A DNA stretch of 64,000 bases. Origin: Metellina segmentata (lineage: Eukaryota > Arthropoda > Arachnida > Araneae > Tetragnathidae). The stretch is taken from the NCBI GenBank assembly GCA_947359465.1, contig OX375872.1:15783018-15847017 (forward strand). Direction: 5' to 3'. Below the pieces are notes generated by a model. That model saw nothing but the letters and a program-made list of their open reading frames with translations, had not been told where the DNA came from and ran no database searches. How positions within the stretch are numbered: position 1 is the first letter of the stretch; each line of letters begins with the position of its first letter. Below, piece after piece: positions 63,669-64,000 of the stretch. The translations under genes were made by a program, and so were the position numbers.

Positions 63669-64000
63669 TTGAAATTAATGAATAAATAGATGAGGTTCAT
63701 AATGGTGTGCAATGTAAATACTTGTATTGTGTCTATTTTTCATTCAAAGTAATTTGGCTCTGGGGATGGAAATCAGGAGCACACTGGAAAACGTAAAATG
63801 TCGCATTCACTCAGCAGAAATTACACAGAGAGAGAGTATGAAAGGACATTAACACCTGCTACTTAACTAAGGATCTGCAACAAACGATGCCTCTTCCAAA
63901 ACTCACCACATCTGTAGCATTCTACTTAAGACAAGTGTTGTTGTATAACTTCGGAATTCATGTTACAAGAAAAAATGAAAAACTGTCAGTTTTATAATTG

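Noticed and set aside
63840..63960. Additional FAM135 exon on the minus strand ending at a GTGAGT-like donor
   Set aside because: Frames upstream of the donor hit stops quickly and do not resemble FAM135.

Overview
The window is a strongly AT-rich stretch of an animal nuclear genome. It has spliced genes with canonical GT-AG introns, no operons, and a dense load of cut-and-paste transposons. Two host genes are recognisable, both from metazoan families: a TMEM200-like two-pass membrane protein on the plus strand and a FAM135 family putative lipase on the minus strand. Compact introns, TATA/Inr-like promoter sequence and many Tc1/mariner, DD41D, hAT, Helitron and tRNA-derived SINE copies suggest an invertebrate, most likely an arthropod. 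I cannot name the species from sequence alone.

Layout. 1-6.1 kb is the upstream flank of the TMEM200-like gene. It holds SINE copies and six copies of a short element built from the 16-bp palindrome GACGAGATATCTCGTC. A candidate TATA/Inr promoter and 5' exon lie near 2.46-2.85 kb. The 739-codon TMEM200-like reading frame (6389-8608) is uninterrupted, follows a 3' splice site, and ends in a 3' UTR with AATAAA near 8920.

8.9-37.5 kb holds no host gene I can support. It contains a roughly 104-bp satellite (16.5-20.2 kb) split by a decayed Tc1 element and by an apparently intact DD41D transposon. It also contains a second, frameshifted Tc1 element (25.6-27.0 kb), Helitrons (30.0-30.9 kb, relatives at 31.6-32.96 kb), a truncated Tc1 (33.0-33.8 kb) and a nested pile of three Tc1-like elements plus one hAT-like insertion (33.8-36.9 kb).

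37.5-62.7 kb is the FAM135 gene, reading right to left. Nine coding exons join in phase from 62741 down to the stop at 43751; exons encoding the N-terminal domain must lie beyond the right edge. The C-terminal exons form an alpha/beta-hydrolase with a GHSLG nucleophile elbow. A transposon-poor AT-rich block of about 5.9 kb follows the stop and may be a long 3' UTR. FAM135 introns hold a Buster-type hAT fossil with an 8-bp target duplication, a Helitron, two small inverted-repeat elements and a hAT-like element with an internal Helitron-like segment. A two-exon micro-ORF of 36 codons at the right end is reported as speculative.

The two host genes show no functional link. I found no convincing new multi-gene system. 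The most unusual material is the palindrome-module element family, the transposon-split satellite, the intact DD41D element and the nested transposon pile.
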